Positions 6,577-8,143 of a stretch of DNA of 8,143 bases are shown here, in pieces. Position 1 is the first letter of the stretch. Every line of letters starts with the position of its first letter. Made by a program: the position numbers and the translations under genes. The stretch lies in the NCBI GenBank assembly GCA_900548485.1, contig URKL01000075.1, forward strand, positions 1 to 8,143, in the 5' to 3' direction. Source of the DNA: an uncultured Succinatimonas sp. (GTDB lineage: Bacteria > Pseudomonadota > Gammaproteobacteria > Enterobacterales > Succinivibrionaceae). Under the pieces are notes generated by a model. That model was not told the DNA's origin, made no database searches, and saw only the letters and a list, made by a program, of their open reading frames with translations.

Positions 6577-7577
6577 GGTTGACGTCCTTGCGGATGGATT
6601 TCAATGCCACCTGCGCTTTTTTGTTTGATAAATTCCATGCGTATAAACTCAGCTAACTCGTAAACTGCACGAGCGTATAAGGGGCTAGTGTTATAGCGCA
6701 TAATAGTTTTGAAATTATTAAGTCCTACAGCATAGGAGGTGCTACCATCTTCAAGGGCAAAAGAGAATAAACGAATATTCTGATCGGCACTTAAATTTAC
6801 CTTAGTGGTAGCTCCTGATTTATATAAAATCTCTGGAGTTAATTTCCAGTTTAAGTCCATAAGCTGTTGAGCATCAGCATTATGAATATGTACAGGATAA
6901 TAAATACCCCGTCCTGCACTCCAGCCATGAGCTTTAAAATAATTTGCCACAGAGCCTATAGCGTCATCAGGATCGTTAAAGAGATTGATATGTCCGTCCT
7001 TATCAAAATCAATAGCATAATTTAAATAAGAACTAGGCATAAATTGTCCCATACCCATAGCTCCTGCATATGAGCCATAGACTGTAGTAATATCCCAGCT
7101 TTCACGTAAACACAGAGCTACAAAGTTAGCAAATTCTTTAGAAAAATAGCTTTGTCTTTTAGGATAATGAAAACCTAGGGTATATAAAGCATCTAAAACC
7201 CGCCAAGAGCCCATATTACGGCCAAAATAAGTTTCCACTCCTAAGATAGCACAAATAATTTCTTGTGGAACACCATAAGTCTTAGAGGCCTGATTTAACT
7301 GTTTTTCATACTTTTTATAAAAATTAACCGCAGCTTTGATGCGAGAGGTGGTAATAAAGATTTTACGATATTGCCACCAAGGTTTGGCCTCAGAGGGTTT
7401 TGTCATAGTAGCAATAATTTTAGGCTGTAATTGAGCCAGTTTTAAAGCCTCATTGAGGCTAGTTTCACTAACTTTTGCATAGGTGGCCAATTCCTTTAGA
7501 TCTACAGGATCTGCCATTGCGGGAGCGCTTAAAACTAAAAGCGCAGATAAGGTTAAACAGCTAGTAAAGCATTTCAT
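6573..7577 (-). CDS. mltB: Lytic murein transglycosylase B
   Basis: MltB cleaves the MurNAc-GlcNAc bond of peptidoglycan with formation of 1,6-anhydro-MurNAc (GH103 family). The 334-residue product has the family core: catalytic Glu115 in I-L-G-V-E-T-Y-F-G, the substrate-groove motif G-A-M-G-M-G-Q-F-M-P-S-S-Y (172-184), and the Slt35-type EF-hand-like calcium loop D-K-D-G-H-I-N-L-F (192-200) followed by D-A-I-G-S-V-A-N-Y-F. E. coli MltB is an outer-membrane lipoprotein, but this protein has an ordinary signal peptide with likely cleavage after A-M-A (residue 22) and no lipobox in the right place (Cys3 and Cys7 are too early), so it may be soluble in the periplasm. GAGGT lies 6 bases before the ATG but falls inside a predicted hairpin (7585-7611). 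The end overlaps rlpA by 4 bases. The rodA-mltB-rlpA order is as in Pseudomonas. Confidence 0.96.
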   Translation of the reverse strand: MKCFTSCLTLSALLVLSAPAMADPVDLKELATYAKVSETSLNEALKLAQLQPKIIATMTKPSEAKPWWQYRKIFITTSRIKAAVNFYKKYEKQLNQASKTYGVPQEIICAILGVETYFGRNMGSWRVLDALYTLGFHYPKRQSYFSKEFANFVALCLRESWDITTVYGSYAGAMGMGQFMPSSYLNYAIDFDKDGHINLFNDPDDAIGSVANYFKAHGWSAGRGIYYPVHIHNADAQQLMDLNWKLTPEILYKSGATTKVNLSADQNIRLFSFALEDGSTSYAVGLNNFKTIMRYNTSPLYARAVYELAEFIRMEFIKQKSAGGIEIHPQGRQP

Positions 7578-7581
7578 AGAT

Positions 7582-7614
7582 TTACCTCAATTTAGTCAAA
7601 GTAAATTGAAGCAT
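7582..7614 (-). other. Possible 10-codon leader minicistron upstream of mltB
   Basis: The reading is M-L-Q-F-T-L-T-K-L-R followed by TAA, ending 4 bases before the mltB ATG. It is preceded directly by AAGGAGG (7615-7621), one of the strongest Shine-Dalgarno sequences in the window, which has no other start codon at a normal distance. The spacing to this ATG is zero, shorter than optimal, so initiation may be weak. The minicistron crosses the whole hairpin that hides the mltB ribosome binding site. It may be chance. Confidence 0.3.
7585..7611 (-). promoter_or_regulatory. Leader hairpin enclosing the mltB ribosome binding site
   Basis: On the minus strand, CTTCAATTTA (7611-7602) can pair with TAAATTGAGG (7594-7585) around the 7-base loop CTTTGAC: ten pairs including one T-G wobble. 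The GAGG of the mltB ribosome binding site is in the closing arm. The stem is A/T-rich and would be only moderately stable. Confidence 0.45.
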
Positions 7615-7621
7615 CCTCCTT
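7615..7621 (-). promoter_or_regulatory. Strong Shine-Dalgarno sequence AAGGAGG in the mltB leader
   Basis: AAGGAGG is a near-perfect anti-16S complement located 37 bases before the mltB ATG, too far to serve it directly. The only nearby ATG touches it. It could be a ribosome standby site or serve the minicistron. Confidence 0.4.
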
Positions 7622-7628
7622 TTTATTT

Positions 7629-7641
7629 TTACAATTTGTAA
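7629..7641. promoter_or_regulatory. 13-bp palindrome TTACAATTTGTAA, operator-like
   Basis: Two perfect 6-base arms surround one central base. It lies just downstream of the best -10-like sequence for mltB, about where transcription would start. I cannot assign it to a regulator family. In AT-rich DNA such a palindrome can arise by chance. Confidence 0.25.
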
Positions 7642-7643
7642 GC

Positions 7644-7672
7644 TATATATGACCTAAAGGCTCAAAGCTTAA
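7644..7672 (-). promoter_or_regulatory. Weak candidate promoter for the mltB-rlpA-dacA-ybeD-sanA operon
   Basis: On the minus strand TTAAGC (7672-7667) and TATATA (7649-7644) are separated by 17 bases. Both boxes are weak matches to the sigma-70 consensus (about 3/6 and 4/6). No terminator is visible after rodA, so readthrough from rodA is also possible. Confidence 0.2.
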
Positions 7673-7692
7673 TTTTATAGCACTGATGTAAT

Positions 7693-8143
7693 TTAGCTTT
7701 TTCTAAAAAATGTGTTTTTTTTATGTGTATGGATCGACATTATGATACCAAAACAAACAGTTAAGGTAATCATAGCGGTACCTCCATAGCTAATTAAAGG
7801 TAGAGGCACGCCAACTACGGGTAAAATGCCACTTACCATACCGATATTTACAAATATATAGAATACAAAGGTAAAAGTAAAAGCCCCACATAGGATTCTA
7901 CTAAAACTTGAATTGGCGTTTAAGGTAATATAAATACATCTGCCGATAATAAAGGTGTAGATAGCTATTAAAATTAAAAAGCCAACTAAACCAGTCTCCT
8001 CAGCTAAAACAGCAAAGATAAAATCAGTATGAGGTTCTGGGAGAAAATCTAATTGAGATTGACTTCCTTGAAGCCAGCCTTTGCCATATAAGCCCCCTGA
8101 GCCTATGGCAATTTTAGATTGGATAATATGGTATCCTGCACCT
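7693..8143 (-). CDS. rodA: RodA, C-terminal part (peptidoglycan glycosyltransferase of the elongasome; 5' end outside window)
   Basis: RodA is the SEDS-family inner-membrane polymerase that, with PBP2 (MrdA), builds side-wall glycan. The last 149 residues are in view, ending at the TAA at 7693-7695. They align almost residue for residue with the E. coli C-terminus: [17 protein letters not shown] at the edge, G-K-G-W-L-x-[16 protein letters not shown] (whose Asp, codon 8023-8025, corresponds to the functionally essential Asp262 of E. coli RodA), and [23 protein letters not shown]. About three membrane segments remain, followed by the S-I-H-T-H cytoplasmic end and a short lysine-rich tail. The gap to mltB is 115 bases. 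An A8 run (7715-7722 on the other strand as T8) lies in the last codons and would add little if slipped on. Confidence 0.97.
   Translation of the reverse strand, partial: GAGYHIIQSKIAIGSGGLYGKGWLQGSQSQLDFLPEPHTDFIFAVLAEETGLVGFLILIAIYTFIIGRCIYITLNANSSFSRILCGAFTFTFVFYIFVNIGMVSGILPVVGVPLPLISYGGTAMITLTVCFGIIMSIHTHKKNTFFRKS

Noticed and set aside
7578..7692. A riboswitch or known structured RNA in the rodA-mltB gap
   Set aside because: Only 115 bases long, with just the short A/T-rich hairpin and palindrome described; no recognisable conserved riboswitch core.
7700..7735. A8 run near the end of rodA as a programmed -1 frameshift site (contains A AAA AAC)
   Set aside because: A slip would only replace the last few residues before an immediate stop, and no stimulatory hairpin follows; most likely a chance homopolymer in AT-rich DNA.

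Overview
The window looks like an AT-rich gammaproteobacterial chromosome (I estimate roughly 37-40% GC by eye). The strongest evidence is a minus-strand run of cell-envelope genes in the order rodA - mltB - rlpA - dacA - ybeD, read from right to left. This is the classic gammaproteobacterial side-wall elongation cluster, and the proteins match their E. coli and Pseudomonas counterparts motif by motif. I cannot name the species. A low-GC anaerobe or host-associated lineage such as Succinivibrionaceae is possible but unproven.

Layout: positions 1-2925 carry two plus-strand genes, separated by 11 bases. The first is an open frame of at least 810 residues that runs off the left edge and resembles no family I recognise. 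The second is a 159-residue protein with the size, acidity and sequence pattern of a class I (CesT-like) type III secretion chaperone. A strong hairpin-plus-T-run terminator (2937-2967) closes this pair. Positions 2973-8143 are all minus strand: sanA-like (last gene), ybeD, dacA, rlpA, mltB and the C-terminal part of rodA (cut by the right edge). The genes from mltB to sanA are tightly packed (4-base overlap, then gaps of 16, 3 and 9 bases) and are probably one operon. The only sizeable gap, 7578-7692 between rodA and mltB, holds a possible promoter, a 13-bp palindrome, a strong Shine-Dalgarno sequence, a 10-codon minicistron and a hairpin that buries the mltB ribosome binding site.

How the genes work together: RodA polymerises glycan strands in the elongasome. 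MltB (lytic transglycosylase), RlpA (septal/outer-membrane lytic transglycosylase with a SPOR domain) and DacA (D,D-carboxypeptidase) trim and remodel peptidoglycan. YbeD is a small ACT-like protein that habitually travels with dacA. SanA is an inner-membrane protein linked to envelope barrier function. In E. coli and Pseudomonas the genes after ybeD are lipB and lipA; here sanA occupies that place and is followed by the convergent secretion-like pair.

The most promising candidate for something undescribed is the large unknown protein with its CesT-like partner: a putative type III effector-chaperone pair next to a housekeeping wall cluster. Second is the mltB leader, whose geometry suggests translational control through a minicistron.
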